A model generated the notes under the pieces. It did not search any database. It worked only from the letters and a program-made list of their open reading frames with translations, and was not told the DNA's origin. Positions 17,149 to 25,690 of a stretch of DNA of 64,000 nucleotides are shown here, piece after piece (the first letter of the stretch is position 1; each line of letters starts with the position of its first letter). The position numbers and the translations under genes are program-made. Source of the DNA: Nannocystis bainbridge (lineage in GTDB: Bacteria; Myxococcota_A; Polyangia; Nannocystales; Nannocystaceae); contig NZ_JAQNDL010000001.1 of NCBI RefSeq assembly GCF_028368995.1, positions 3,250,001 through 3,314,000 on the forward strand, written 5' to 3'.

Positions 17149-17619
17149 ATGACGACCTCCCGGACCCCGTGGACCCTCGCGCTGTGCCTCGCCTCCCTCG
17201 TCGCCTTGCCGAGCTGCAAGAAGGAAGCGACGACGTCCCCCGACGGCGACGGCGGCAACGGTGACGCGGCGGCGGGCGACGGCGGGGGCAACGGCGGCGG
17301 CGGGGGCGGCTCCGGGGACGTGAACGAGGAGCCCCTCACCGCCGACTCGTTCGAGGAGGCGATGCAGGCCAAACAGGGCGATGTCGCCGACTGCTTCGCC
17401 CAGGCCAAGGCGGCCAAGCCCGAACTGGCCGGCAAGCTGGCGATCGACGTGACGGTGGCCGGCGACGGCACGGTGTCGGCGATCAAGTTCACCGACTCGA
17501 GCACGATCAAGGAGGCGAGCATCACCTCCTGCATCGAAGAGAAGGCCCGCGGCTGGAAGTTCGGCAAGACCAGCGACGGCAACCCGATGACGCTGGGCTA
17601 CTCGCTCAATCTTTCATGA
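17149..17619 (+). CDS. Lipoprotein with AgmX/PglI-type C-terminal domain
   Basis: 156 aa. Signal peptide ending in a lipobox-like LPSC, a Gly/Asp-rich linker, then a compact C-terminal domain. Its two cysteines (DCFAQAK and SCIEEKAR) flank a VTVAGDGTVSAIKF strand, the pattern of the TonB-like AgmX/PglI C-terminal domain frequent in myxobacteria. The same domain ends the kinase at 47584-49224. Start ATG 17149 is chosen because it precedes the signal peptide directly; the ORF upstream is uncharacteristic. It overlaps the next gene by ATGA. Probably an envelope protein; function unknown. Confidence 0.75.
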   Translation: MTTSRTPWTLALCLASLVALPSCKKEATTSPDGDGGNGDAAAGDGGGNGGGGGGSGDVNEEPLTADSFEEAMQAKQGDVADCFAQAKAAKPELAGKLAIDVTVAGDGTVSAIKFTDSSTIKEASITSCIEEKARGWKFGKTSDGNPMTLGYSLNLS

Positions 17620-18128
17620 GGCCCGACGCGCGGGGGATCTCCTCGCCTGTCCTCGAGGACAGGCCGATACCGACCGCCCGCGCCGCGCTGCTCGCCTGCC
17701 TCCCCCTCGCCTGCAGCTCAAAGACCGAAGGCAGCGCGAGCGCGACCACCGACCCGGGCACCACCCAGCCGGAGTCGACGTCGACCACCGGCACCTCTGC
17801 CGCACCGACGTCGGCCACGGGCTCGTCGTCGACGGCGACCACTACCGCCGGCCCGAGCACCTCGACGACCTCGATGACGACCTCGACCTCGACGGGCGTA
17901 GAGACCGGCCCGCTCGGGGCCTGTGCCCTCGAGCCCGTCACGGTGCGCTGCGACAACTTCCTCGTCGGCTACTACTTCGATCCAGTGACGATGACCTGCA
18001 AGTCGTTCGACCACGGCGAGTGCGGCGGCGAGGTCGTCCCGTTCGAGACGCTCGCGGACTGCCTCGTCGCGTGCGAGGGCTGCGAGACCGACTGTGAGAC
18101 CTCGACAGGCTCTTCGAGCGGCGCTTGA
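17616..18128 (+). CDS. Thr/Ser-rich lipoprotein with Kunitz (BPTI)-like domain
   Basis: 170 aa. The N terminus has a short hydrophobic segment ending PLAC, followed by a ~65-residue Thr/Ser linker, then a Kunitz-like module. Its pattern C...RCDNFLVGYYFDPVTMTC, a further KSF...GECGGE, then FETLADCLVAC reproduces the six-cysteine spacing of BPTI-type protease inhibitors. Translation is coupled to the previous gene by ATGA. The first ~20 codons before the hydrophobic segment contain an exact palindrome of the window family (17648-17661), so the annotated leader may be partly repeat-derived. Likely a surface protease inhibitor or binding protein; inferred from fold only. Confidence 0.7.
   Translation: MRPDARGISSPVLEDRPIPTARAALLACLPLACSSKTEGSASATTDPGTTQPESTSTTGTSAAPTSATGSSSTATTTAGPSTSTTSMTTSTSTGVETGPLGACALEPVTVRCDNFLVGYYFDPVTMTCKSFDHGECGGEVVPFETLADCLVACEGCETDCETSTGSSSGA
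17648..17661. repeat. TGTCC-N4-GGACA palindrome (coding, leader of lipoprotein)
   Basis: Exact copy with spacer TCGA. The whole 18-bp CCTGTCCTCGAGGACAGG (17646-17663) is perfectly self-complementary. Confidence 0.92.
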
Positions 18129-18234
18129 GCACGCGTCGGCACGATCGCGGCACCGAACGAGCGAGCGCCAGTCGCCGCCCTGGGGCGCGTTCGCGTGACA
18201 GATCCGAACCCCGGTGGCATGCTGTGCGGCGTTC

Positions 18235-19461
18235 ATGTCGATCGCCCGCCTCCAGCTCAAGGACTTCACGGTCTTCAAGCAGGTCAGCTTCGAGTTCTGC
18301 CCGGGGATCAACGTGCTCATGGGCGAGAACGGCACGGGGAAGTCGCACGTGCTCAAGGCGATGTACGCGGCGCTGCGTGGGACCGAAGAGGTCGCCGAGT
18401 CGAAGAATGGTCCACTGACCGACGAGACCCGCCCTGAGATCCTGTACTTCGTCAAACTCATGTGGGTCTTTCGCCCAGATTCGCTCTCTCCTCGTCGCCT
18501 GCTCCGCCGCGGAAGCGACAAACTCTGGGAGGTCCAGCTCGTCGATGCTCGCAGAAACAAGCTGAACATGCGCTGCGAGCCGCGGGGACGCGAATTCGCG
18601 TCGGTGGACTCCGACCTGCAACCTCAGCGCTCCCTGTTCGTCCCGCCGCGCGAAGTCCTGGCGATGTACAAGGGCTTCGTCGCCGCCTACGAGGGCCGCG
18701 AACTCGACTTCGACGAGACCTACTACGACATCTGCAAGGCCCTCGGAGCAGCCCCGCTCCGCGGTGCGCGTGCAGAAGCGATCCGAAACCTGCTCGCGCC
18801 CTTGGAAAAAATCCTGGGCGGGAAGGTGCTGCTGAAGGGCGATCGCTTCTACGTGCAGCAAGGCGACGCCGAGACCGAGGCCCATCTGCTCGCCGAAGGA
18901 TTGCGGAAGATCGCCGGCCTCGCCTACCTCGTGGCCAACGGTTCGCTGACGCGTGACACGGCGTTGTTCTGGGACGAACCCGAGGCCAGCCTGAACCCGC
19001 GGCTCGTCGTACAGGTGGTCGAATTCCTGCGCGCGCTGGCACGCGCCGGCGTGCAGGTGTTCCTCGCCAGCCACGACTTCTTGTTGTTGCACCGACTCTC
19101 GCAACCGACCGAGCATGCGCTCGATTCGGAGGTGCCGATCCGGTTCTTCTCGTTGCATCGGCCGAAGCCGGACGCGCCGGTCGAGGTCGAGACCGGGGCG
19201 ACCCTCGCGGACATCGAGCACAACGCGATCCTCGACGAGTTCGCTCGCTACTACGACGACGAGCGCGCGTACTCCTGGCGAGAGATGACGGCCGATGCGC
19301 CCCCGCCCCCGCCGTCGAGGCAGCCGGGCAAAAAGGTCCGCAGGGCCGCCGCGAAGACTCCTGCGCGATCCGTCACCGCCAAGGTCCGTACCCGGAAGGT
19401 CCCAGCGGGGCGATCGAAGAAGCAGCCTTCAGCGCGCAAGAAGGCTGCGAAGAAGTCATGA
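18235..19461 (+). CDS. AAA-type ATPase (AAA_15/21-like), ATPase of a two-gene module
   Basis: 408 aa from ATG 18235, which begins MSIARLQLKDF, the usual first strand of SMC/OLD-like ATPases; an upstream ATG at 18214 adds seven unlikely residues. Walker A GENGTGKS (30-37), a signature-like LLAEGLRKIAGL, Walker B LFWDEPEASLNP (D247, E248) and the H-loop SHDFLLL are all present. No TOPRIM or HNH domain follows. The last ~50 residues are Lys/Arg/Ala-rich and probably bind nucleic acid. The stop overlaps the next gene by ATGA. Paired ATPase + nuclease genes of this design are common in anti-phage modules (Septu, PARIS and others); I cannot assign it to a named one. Confidence 0.8.
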   Translation: MSIARLQLKDFTVFKQVSFEFCPGINVLMGENGTGKSHVLKAMYAALRGTEEVAESKNGPLTDETRPEILYFVKLMWVFRPDSLSPRRLLRRGSDKLWEVQLVDARRNKLNMRCEPRGREFASVDSDLQPQRSLFVPPREVLAMYKGFVAAYEGRELDFDETYYDICKALGAAPLRGARAEAIRNLLAPLEKILGGKVLLKGDRFYVQQGDAETEAHLLAEGLRKIAGLAYLVANGSLTRDTALFWDEPEASLNPRLVVQVVEFLRALARAGVQVFLASHDFLLLHRLSQPTEHALDSEVPIRFFSLHRPKPDAPVEVETGATLADIEHNAILDEFARYYDDERAYSWREMTADAPPPPPSRQPGKKVRRAAAKTPARSVTAKVRTRKVPAGRSKKQPSARKKAAKKS

Positions 19462-20060
19462 CCGATCCGAGCCGGACGTTTCGCGAGGAGGACCTCGACT
19501 TCAGCTTCGACGCGAGCTGGACGGTCGCTCGCCAGTGGGACAAGGAGTCGGTGTTCCTGGCCTTGCGCGATCGCGTGCCTGGGTCGCACGGGGTCGACTT
19601 CGTCGGTGTGCGGGCCGGCAAACCGAGCCTCTTCCTCATCGAAGTGAAGGACTACCGCACGAGCGAGGACCGCGGCTCGACCCGCGACAAAGTGGAGAAC
19701 AGCGGGGAGAGGCTGGCCGAGCTCGTCGGCGCGAAGGTCCGCGATACCGTCGCGGGGCTCATCGGTGCGGCCCGAGCGGCCCGAGACCCGGACTGGCGAT
19801 CGGCCCGGCTCGCGCTCGCCGGTGAGCAAGGCGATGTGTGGGTGGTGTTGTGGATCGAGCACGCCGGTCTGGCCAGCCCAGCAAAGGTCCGCCGTCAGCG
19901 CGAGAGCGTGGGAGCCGGGGTCCTGCAAGAGAGCATTCGCAGACGCTGCCGCTGGTTGCACGCTCGCGCTCTCGTATGCTCGCGCGACGGCGAGTGTTTG
20001 CCTGGCCTCACTGTGCGGAGCATCGCTCAAGCCGAGCGTGCCCCAGGCCGTCGACGCTGA
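19458..20060 (+). CDS. PD-(D/E)XK-like nuclease candidate paired with the ATPase
   Basis: 200 aa, translationally coupled to the ATPase (ATGA). The region GVDFVGV...LFLIEVKDYR gives D47, then E62-V-K64, the D...ExK arrangement of PD-(D/E)XK nucleases, with predicted beta strands on both sides. Nothing else is recognised. If correct it is the effector or target-cutting subunit controlled by the ATPase. Alternatively it could be an inactive relative; the fold needs checking. The gene ends 149 bp before the next lipoprotein. Confidence 0.6.
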   Translation: MTDPSRTFREEDLDFSFDASWTVARQWDKESVFLALRDRVPGSHGVDFVGVRAGKPSLFLIEVKDYRTSEDRGSTRDKVENSGERLAELVGAKVRDTVAGLIGAARAARDPDWRSARLALAGEQGDVWVVLWIEHAGLASPAKVRRQRESVGAGVLQESIRRRCRWLHARALVCSRDGECLPGLTVRSIAQAERAPGRRR

Positions 20061-20209
20061 CCGGCGCCCGTCCGACGAAAAACCCCGGCGCAAGTCTCTC
20101 GCAACCGACAGCGGGCAGGCCTGGCGATAGCCCGCGCTCGAAGCGCGCGACCCCTCTGCAGACGATGTCCTGTTGAAAGTCGAGGGCACGCGGGGTGTAC
20201 CGTGGCAGC

Positions 20210-22354
20210 ATGCCTCGCTCGCGGTCTCTCACCTTCCCTCGCATCCTGTCTGTCGCGTCGCTGCTCGCTCTCGCCTGTGGCGGCGACCCTGCGACCACGA
20301 CCGGCACGGACGGCGAGACCGGCGGCAGCGAGACCCAGGCGACGACCACCGCGGGGCCGACGGGCGGCGAGACCGAGACGCTGACCGGGCCGACCACCGG
20401 CACGCCGACCTCGAGCACGAGCACCGATTCGACCGCGAGCACCGGGCCGACCTCCACCTCGACCGACGCGACGACGACCGAGGGCACGACCACCGGGGGC
20501 GTGACCGAGGGCGGTCTGTCGCAGCGCGGCAGCGATCCGGTGGTGCTGGTCGGCGGGCAGGTGCCGGGCCTCGCGGGCGTGGCGGCCGGCGATGTCGTCG
20601 GCTTCGCGCGCAAGGACGGCGCCTGGCTGCAGATCCCGCTGCAAGTGGACGAGCGGGTGCTGGTCGATTTCTGCACGATCTACGCCGAGGAGCTGCTCGG
20701 CGAGAACGCGCCGTGCAAGACGGCGAAGACGATCCAGGCGCTGTTCTACGCCGACCCGAACACGTACACCGGCGCCGACACCGACCCCGCGCTCGACCTC
20801 GACGACGAGGTCGTGTTCATGGCCCGCGACGCCGGCGATCGCACCGCGCCCGGCGACGAGCCCGAGGGCGTGGTCGCGGGCTCGGGCGTGGAGGTCGAGC
20901 TGCTCGACGGCGACGAAAAGGCGTGGGTCTATCTGTTCGCGCGCGCCGGCGGCGAGCTCGAGCCGGGCGCGGGCGTCGACCTGATCGGCTACGAGCTCGT
21001 GTTCGCCGGCGACATCGACTACAAGACCGAGTACCCGTTCATCGGCAAGGGCAGCTGCGGCAACGCGACCTGCGACCCGCCGATCCTCGAGGACTCGACG
21101 GTCACGAGCCCGCACTACCAGCGTCACTTCTCGGCGCGGTGGGTGACCGACAGCCTGCGCATTACCTTGCCGGAGTCGACCGGCGAGGACATCCTCGACA
21201 TCGCCCAGGCCCGCTTCGCGCCCAGCTACTGCGGCCGCCACGTGCTGACGTTCTCGACGTCGGAGGGGGCGTTCGCGGCCAACATCGACGGACCGGTGCG
21301 GGCGATCCGCTCGTACTTCGGGGCCAACAGCGGGCCGCTGACGCAGCGCACGCACCTGTTCTACGACCGCGTCGAGGTGGTGCAGACGTTCCTGCGCGTG
21401 CACCCGATCCCCGCGATCATGGAGCTCATCGACTACGCGCCCGAGGCCGGCGGGATGACGTACTACAACGAGCACAACGAGGCGGGCCTGCCGATCGACG
21501 GCGAGCCCGACTTCGGCTTCGACGACACCCGGTTCTCGTGGGAGCTGGTCAGCGGGCCGCACGGCAGCGTGGTCAGCGTGCTCGACCCGCGGCTGTCGCA
21601 GCCGCTGACGGTGGTCGGTTACTTCGAGGACAACCTGAACACGCCGAACGACCAGTGCTCGGCCTCGAACACGCTCGACGCGCCCGACGACGCGGCGTTC
21701 GGGACGTCGGGGGTGTGGATCACTTCGGCGATCCCCGAGACCGACCCGCGCAACGGGGCGCAGGACCACGTGTTCATCCAGCGCACGAGCTTCTACGAGC
21801 CGCCGAACCTGTCGGTCGCGGACGCGAAGCTGCTGGCGGGGCGGATCCAGGCGCCGCTGCAGCCGCTGGCCCGCAGCTTCTCGGCGGCGCTCGGCGAGAC
21901 CTGCGGCGACGGGACGTGCGCAGCCGGGGAGGAGGCGAGCTGCCCGCTCGACTGCAATCCGTTCGCGGCGAGCTGCGGCGACGGGCTGTGCGACCCGTGG
22001 GAGACTTCGGTGAGCTGCGGCGAGGACTGCGGCGGCGGCGTCATGCCGGGGCCGGGCTGCGGCGACGCGACGTGCGACGCGGACGAGCACGAACTGAGCT
22101 GCGCGGCCGACTGCTGGATCGGGCCGTTCGAGCCGCTGGTGGGCTGCATGGAGCAGGCGTGCCCGGCGCAGAAGGGGGCGTGCAGCGACGAGCAGGCGTG
22201 CGTCGATCGCATCGTGTGCGTGGCGGAGTGCGTGGGCGGCGGGGGAGCGATCAACGCTTGCGCGGCGATGTGCGCGATGCAGGTGCCGGCGACGCCCGAG
22301 CAGGCAGGGTTCGCGAATGCGCTGATGATGTGCACGCAGCAGAACTGCTTGTAG
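20210..22354 (+). CDS. Large Thr-rich lipoprotein with three CGDGxC repeats
   Basis: 714 aa from ATG 20210; the upstream GTG at 20195 would add five residues before the signal peptide. Lipobox LALAC. A ~75-residue Thr/Gly/Glu linker precedes a globular domain of about 430 residues that I do not recognise; it contains LVGGQVPGLAGV near its start. The C terminus carries three Cys modules of the form CGDGTCAAGEEASCPLDC, a calcium/EF-hand-like repeat typical of myxobacterial surface proteins, and a final Cys-rich segment. It should be exported and anchored by lipid. No partner gene is evident. Confidence 0.75.
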   Translation: MPRSRSLTFPRILSVASLLALACGGDPATTTGTDGETGGSETQATTTAGPTGGETETLTGPTTGTPTSSTSTDSTASTGPTSTSTDATTTEGTTTGGVTEGGLSQRGSDPVVLVGGQVPGLAGVAAGDVVGFARKDGAWLQIPLQVDERVLVDFCTIYAEELLGENAPCKTAKTIQALFYADPNTYTGADTDPALDLDDEVVFMARDAGDRTAPGDEPEGVVAGSGVEVELLDGDEKAWVYLFARAGGELEPGAGVDLIGYELVFAGDIDYKTEYPFIGKGSCGNATCDPPILEDSTVTSPHYQRHFSARWVTDSLRITLPESTGEDILDIAQARFAPSYCGRHVLTFSTSEGAFAANIDGPVRAIRSYFGANSGPLTQRTHLFYDRVEVVQTFLRVHPIPAIMELIDYAPEAGGMTYYNEHNEAGLPIDGEPDFGFDDTRFSWELVSGPHGSVVSVLDPRLSQPLTVVGYFEDNLNTPNDQCSASNTLDAPDDAAFGTSGVWITSAIPETDPRNGAQDHVFIQRTSFYEPPNLSVADAKLLAGRIQAPLQPLARSFSAALGETCGDGTCAAGEEASCPLDCNPFAASCGDGLCDPWETSVSCGEDCGGGVMPGPGCGDATCDADEHELSCAADCWIGPFEPLVGCMEQACPAQKGACSDEQACVDRIVCVAECVGGGGAINACAAMCAMQVPATPEQAGFANALMMCTQQNCL

Positions 22355-22424
22355 AGGTGGGGTTCGCTGGGGGGTCGCGGGGGGCCGGGGTGGTTCGCGA
22401 ATTGCCGACTGCGCCTCGCGGGGG

Positions 22425-22521
22425 GTCCGGGGAAGGGCCGGCCGCGAGTTAACCGGCTGCATGGACGCTCGTTCCTCGCACCCATGCCGCCTCTAATTCG
22501 CGGCCGGCCCTTCCCCGAACC
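22425..22521. repeat. Long inverted repeat, ~26-nt arms
   Basis: Arms 22425-22450 and 22496-22521 are reverse complements with two mismatches, sharing the core CGGGGAAGGGCCGGCCGCGA, and are separated by 45 nt. It lies just after the lipoprotein stop in a convergent gap. It could be a bidirectional terminator without a U-tract, or a small non-autonomous element. Confidence 0.85.
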
Positions 22522-22654
22522 CCTGGCACGGCTGCAGCCGTGAGGGGCCGACTCGCCGTCGTCGGCTTCGATGGGGATTTGTGCTTGCGAGCAAGGCGTG
22601 GGGCGACTGTTCGACGGCCAGGGCTGGCCGCCGAACAGACGCCTCTTCGCGACC

Positions 22655-22990
22655 ATAACGGCGTGTCCTCGGACCGCGACGATTCGCCGCTCGAAGTTCT
22701 GACGCGTCGGTGACGGGACGTCCTCGGGCCGCGGTGAGTCTCTGCTCGAAGTTCTCGATGCGTCAGTGACGGAGCGTCTTCGACCGCGACGAGTTACCGC
22801 TCGAAGTTCTCGGCGCGTCAGTGACGACGAGTTCTCGACCGCGACGAATCTCCGCCCGAAGTTCTCGGCGCCTCAGTGACGGCGAGGTCTCGACCTCGAT
22901 GAATCACCGTCTCGCGACAATGGCCGGCGAGTCATCGGACCGCGGCGACTCACCGCCGAAGTCTCGGGCTGCGGCGAGTCACCGCTCGAC
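22655..22990. repeat. 55-bp tandem repeat, about six units
   Basis: The core CGAAGTTCT recurs at exact 55-bp spacing (tcgaagttct at 22691, 22746, 22801 and 22856), with degenerate units before and after. Each unit also carries CGTCAGTGACG and a tcgaccgcgacga-like segment. The last unit runs into the 3' end of the gene at 22979-23491 and supplies its stop codon. No reading frame is conserved across the units. Confidence 0.93.
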
Positions 22991-23491
22991 CATCGGCGCG
23001 CCTTGCTGCTGCATCCGCGCGAGCAGCTCCGGCTGCGAGGTGCCGCGGTCGGCCAGGTACTCTTGCGACCACTCGTTCGGCCGTGCCGTCACGCGGACGA
23101 CGTGGCGCAGGTTGTGGCCGAGGGCCTCGCGGAGCTCGGGGTGTCGCTCCACCATCGCCGGCGGATCGATGCCGAACAGCTTCGGCAAGAACCAGCTGTA
23201 GTGGTAGATCGCCAGGTCGTCGTGGCTCATCTCGATGAAGGCGTCGACGAGGTCGCGGTAGGTCAAGCGGCGCATCAGCGCCGGTAGTTGCACGATCACG
23301 CCCTCGGCGAGGCTGCCTTGAAAGACCGTGAAGGCGGCGGCGAGGACGGAGGCGCTGGGGAATCGCTCGACCTCGGCGCCGAAGACCGTCTCCATCGCGG
23401 GCAGGCTTTCGTCCCCGTACCGCGCCTGCTGATGCACGCGCATCCGCGCGAACATCTCTTGCACCCGGGTCGGGACGGTCGTCTGCGCCAT
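22979..23491 (-). CDS. Hypothetical protein, 170 aa
   Basis: Not recognised. No signal peptide, membrane segment or obvious motif; predicted mostly helical, with a conserved-looking core around SHDDLAIYHYSWFLPKLFGID. Codon use is like the neighbours, so I believe it is real. The last residues and stop codon lie in the 55-bp repeat array, so the C terminus may have been altered by the repeats. Likely cytoplasmic. Confidence 0.6.
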   Translation of the reverse strand: MAQTTVPTRVQEMFARMRVHQQARYGDESLPAMETVFGAEVERFPSASVLAAAFTVFQGSLAEGVIVQLPALMRRLTYRDLVDAFIEMSHDDLAIYHYSWFLPKLFGIDPPAMVERHPELREALGHNLRHVVRVTARPNEWSQEYLADRGTSQPELLARMQQQGAPMVER

Positions 23492-23600
23492 GCGGCCATG
23501 ATAGCCGCTCGGCTCCGGATCGCAGTCCAGGGAGAAGTCCGGGAAGCATCCGGGGCGCGCCGGCGACCTGTCCGATGAGACATCCTACGGGCGCAGGGCG

Positions 23601-25358
23601 TCACTCCGGAGCCGGCACCGCGAGCACGGCGATCTCGCCCTTCTCGGAGCCGACGGCCATGCGCGCGCCGGCCGGGTCGAAGGCGATCGCGGTGACGCGG
23701 CCCTTCTTTTCAAAGACCTTCTGGCTGGCCAGCAGCTCGCCGCCCGGGTAGGCGAGCAGCACCAGCTCGCCGTCGAGCTTGCCGATCGCCACTCGCTTGC
23801 CGTCGGGGTGGAAGGCGAAGGTCGTCACGCCCTGGCTGGCCTTCTGCAGGGCGGCGTGGGCGGGCTTGCCCTTGGCGAGGGCGTAGCTCTGCAACCACTG
23901 GGCGGTGGCGGACCAACCGCTGAGCCGGCACAGCACGACGAGGTGCTCGCCGGACGGATCGAAGCACAGTTGATCGAGCGCGCCGCCGTTGTGGGTCGGC
24001 TCCTGCTTCCAGACGGTGCGTCCGCCAGCGACAGCGACCCAGCGGATCTGGCTGCCGCCGTATTCACCCCACAGCACGTGCTGGCCGTCGGGAGACACCA
24101 GGGCGATCGGGTAGGTGCTCGGCGGGGGACCGCCGACGCGCGCGCGCTCGGGCCAGACAGCAGCGCCGGGCTTCGAGATCGTGCGCAGCGCGACGCCGGT
24201 CCCCGTCACCAGCGCGAGGATCTCGCCGGCGGCATCGATGCTCGAGAGCGAGACGCTCGTCAGGGGCGAGTACTCGTCGTAGGCGACCTCGCGCTCGACG
24301 TCGCGGTCCGGCTCCCACACCAGCACGCGCGCGCCGCTGTCTTGCAAGCTGAACACCATGCGGCCGTCGGGCAGAAAATCGATGCCGCCGCACTCCCACG
24401 CGTCGCACTTGGGCGCGAAGGTCCGCTGGCGCTCGCCGGTGGCGATATCGACGCGGCTCAGCAGATGATCGGGCCCGCCGCGATCGGGCGACTGCGCGAC
24501 CACCAGCCAGGTACCGGACGGATCGAAGCGCAGGCGATGAATCGGCTTGGTGCGATCGGGGCCGCGATAGCGGTGTAGCGCGGCGAACGGGCCGGCCGGG
24601 GCCTTCGCCTTGCGAGCAGGCTTGGCAGCGACGGGGGCCGGGTTGGCAGCCAGAGCGTCGGCGAAGCGCTCGATGTCCGGGGCCTCGCTGCCGGTCGGCC
24701 GGACGACGATCGACTGCTGGTCCGACTTCGGCCGATCGACGACGAAGCCGGCCTCGACCAGCGCATCGCACACGCGCCCGGCGTCGCCGCGCCAGTGGAG
24801 GTGGAGCTTCCCGGTGAGGCGCCCGAAGGCGTCGAAGGCGTCGTGCGACTGCTCGTGCCAGAACACGGCGGTCTGCTCCGGGCTGCGCTCGCGCTCGGCG
24901 ACGATCTCCCAGCCCGCGCTCTGGGTCGAACCGGCGCACGGGAAGGCGAGCACCTTGCGCTTGCCGAGCGCCGCGAACACTTCGATGAGCTCGATCAGAT
25001 CGGAGGTGGCGCCTTCGGAGGCCGGGCTGAGCACGAGGGTGCCGTGCTCGGCGTAGTCGTCGCGCTGCTTCTTGCTCTCCTCGATGCGCACGACCAAATT
25101 GCGCCGCGCAAAGGCCATCTGCAGCTCGGCCCGCGAGGCGCCCCACCACATCGGCAAGGGCCGCACGAGCGCGCCCTTGCTGTCGAAGGCCCCGTCGGCC
25201 GCCCGACCCCAGTAGACGAAGCCGTACCCCTCACCCTCGTCGCGCGGGGAGAACTCGGCGAGGGCGTCGTCGTCGACCGCGGCGAAGACGTCGATGCTCT
25301 CGACGTCGCGGAGGGTCCGCTTGAGGAGCGTCCGGGTGATCGTCACGCGACGGAGCAT
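23601..25358 (-). CDS. WD40-like beta-propeller protein
   Basis: 585 aa. The N-terminal ~220 residues form an alpha/beta domain of unknown family containing YGFVYWGRAADG and FDAFGRLTGKLHLHWRGDAG. An Ala/Lys/Pro linker follows. The C-terminal ~330 residues are WD40-type blades, for example IHRLRFDPSGTWLVVAQS, LDQLCFDPSGEHLVVLC, TTFAFHPDGKRVAIG and TAIAFDPAGARMAVGS. No signal peptide. Likely a cytoplasmic scaffold or sensor. The gene stands alone: 109 bp from the upstream-facing hypothetical gene and divergent from the lipoprotein gene at 25691. Confidence 0.75.
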   Translation of the reverse strand: MLRRVTITRTLLKRTLRDVESIDVFAAVDDDALAEFSPRDEGEGYGFVYWGRAADGAFDSKGALVRPLPMWWGASRAELQMAFARRNLVVRIEESKKQRDDYAEHGTLVLSPASEGATSDLIELIEVFAALGKRKVLAFPCAGSTQSAGWEIVAERERSPEQTAVFWHEQSHDAFDAFGRLTGKLHLHWRGDAGRVCDALVEAGFVVDRPKSDQQSIVVRPTGSEAPDIERFADALAANPAPVAAKPARKAKAPAGPFAALHRYRGPDRTKPIHRLRFDPSGTWLVVAQSPDRGGPDHLLSRVDIATGERQRTFAPKCDAWECGGIDFLPDGRMVFSLQDSGARVLVWEPDRDVEREVAYDEYSPLTSVSLSSIDAAGEILALVTGTGVALRTISKPGAAVWPERARVGGPPPSTYPIALVSPDGQHVLWGEYGGSQIRWVAVAGGRTVWKQEPTHNGGALDQLCFDPSGEHLVVLCRLSGWSATAQWLQSYALAKGKPAHAALQKASQGVTTFAFHPDGKRVAIGKLDGELVLLAYPGGELLASQKVFEKKGRVTAIAFDPAGARMAVGSEKGEIAVLAVPAPE

Positions 25359-25630
25359 ACCCGCGCCTCACCGCCGATGTGTGGTGCAGTGAACGGCATC
25401 CGCGGATCCACAACGATGCACCCGGAGAGCGGCGGAGCACGAGGCCGTCCAAGGGCTGGACCTCGAACTGCGCTGACGGCCACGGCGACGACCCTTGCGA
25501 TTCCCGCCGCAGTGGCCGCCAGGGGAAGAGGCGCAGCGCGACGCTCGCGGCTGGGGCCCATGCGCGGCCGGTTCGTCGCCACCGTCTCGAACGCGTCGGC
25601 CTCGTGGGAAAGAGCGGTTCCTGAGCCAAT

Positions 25631-25670
25631 AAAAAAGGGCCCCGGTTCTGCCAGCTGCCCTGGGCCGGGG
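25631..25670 (-). terminator. Possible terminator hairpin in the 25359-25690 divergent gap
   Basis: On the minus strand CCCCGG/CCGGGG (25665-25670 with 25640-25645) encloses a 19-nt loop and is followed by CCC and six Ts (25631-25636). It would stop antisense transcription coming out of the lipoprotein gene. The rest of this 332-bp gap holds nothing I can assign. Confidence 0.35.
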
Positions 25671-25690
25671 ACTGCGCTATTGTGTGAGTC

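Noticed and set aside
20027..22462. Minus-strand ORF opposite the large lipoprotein
   Set aside because: Shadow; the plus strand has a signal peptide, lipobox and Cys repeats.
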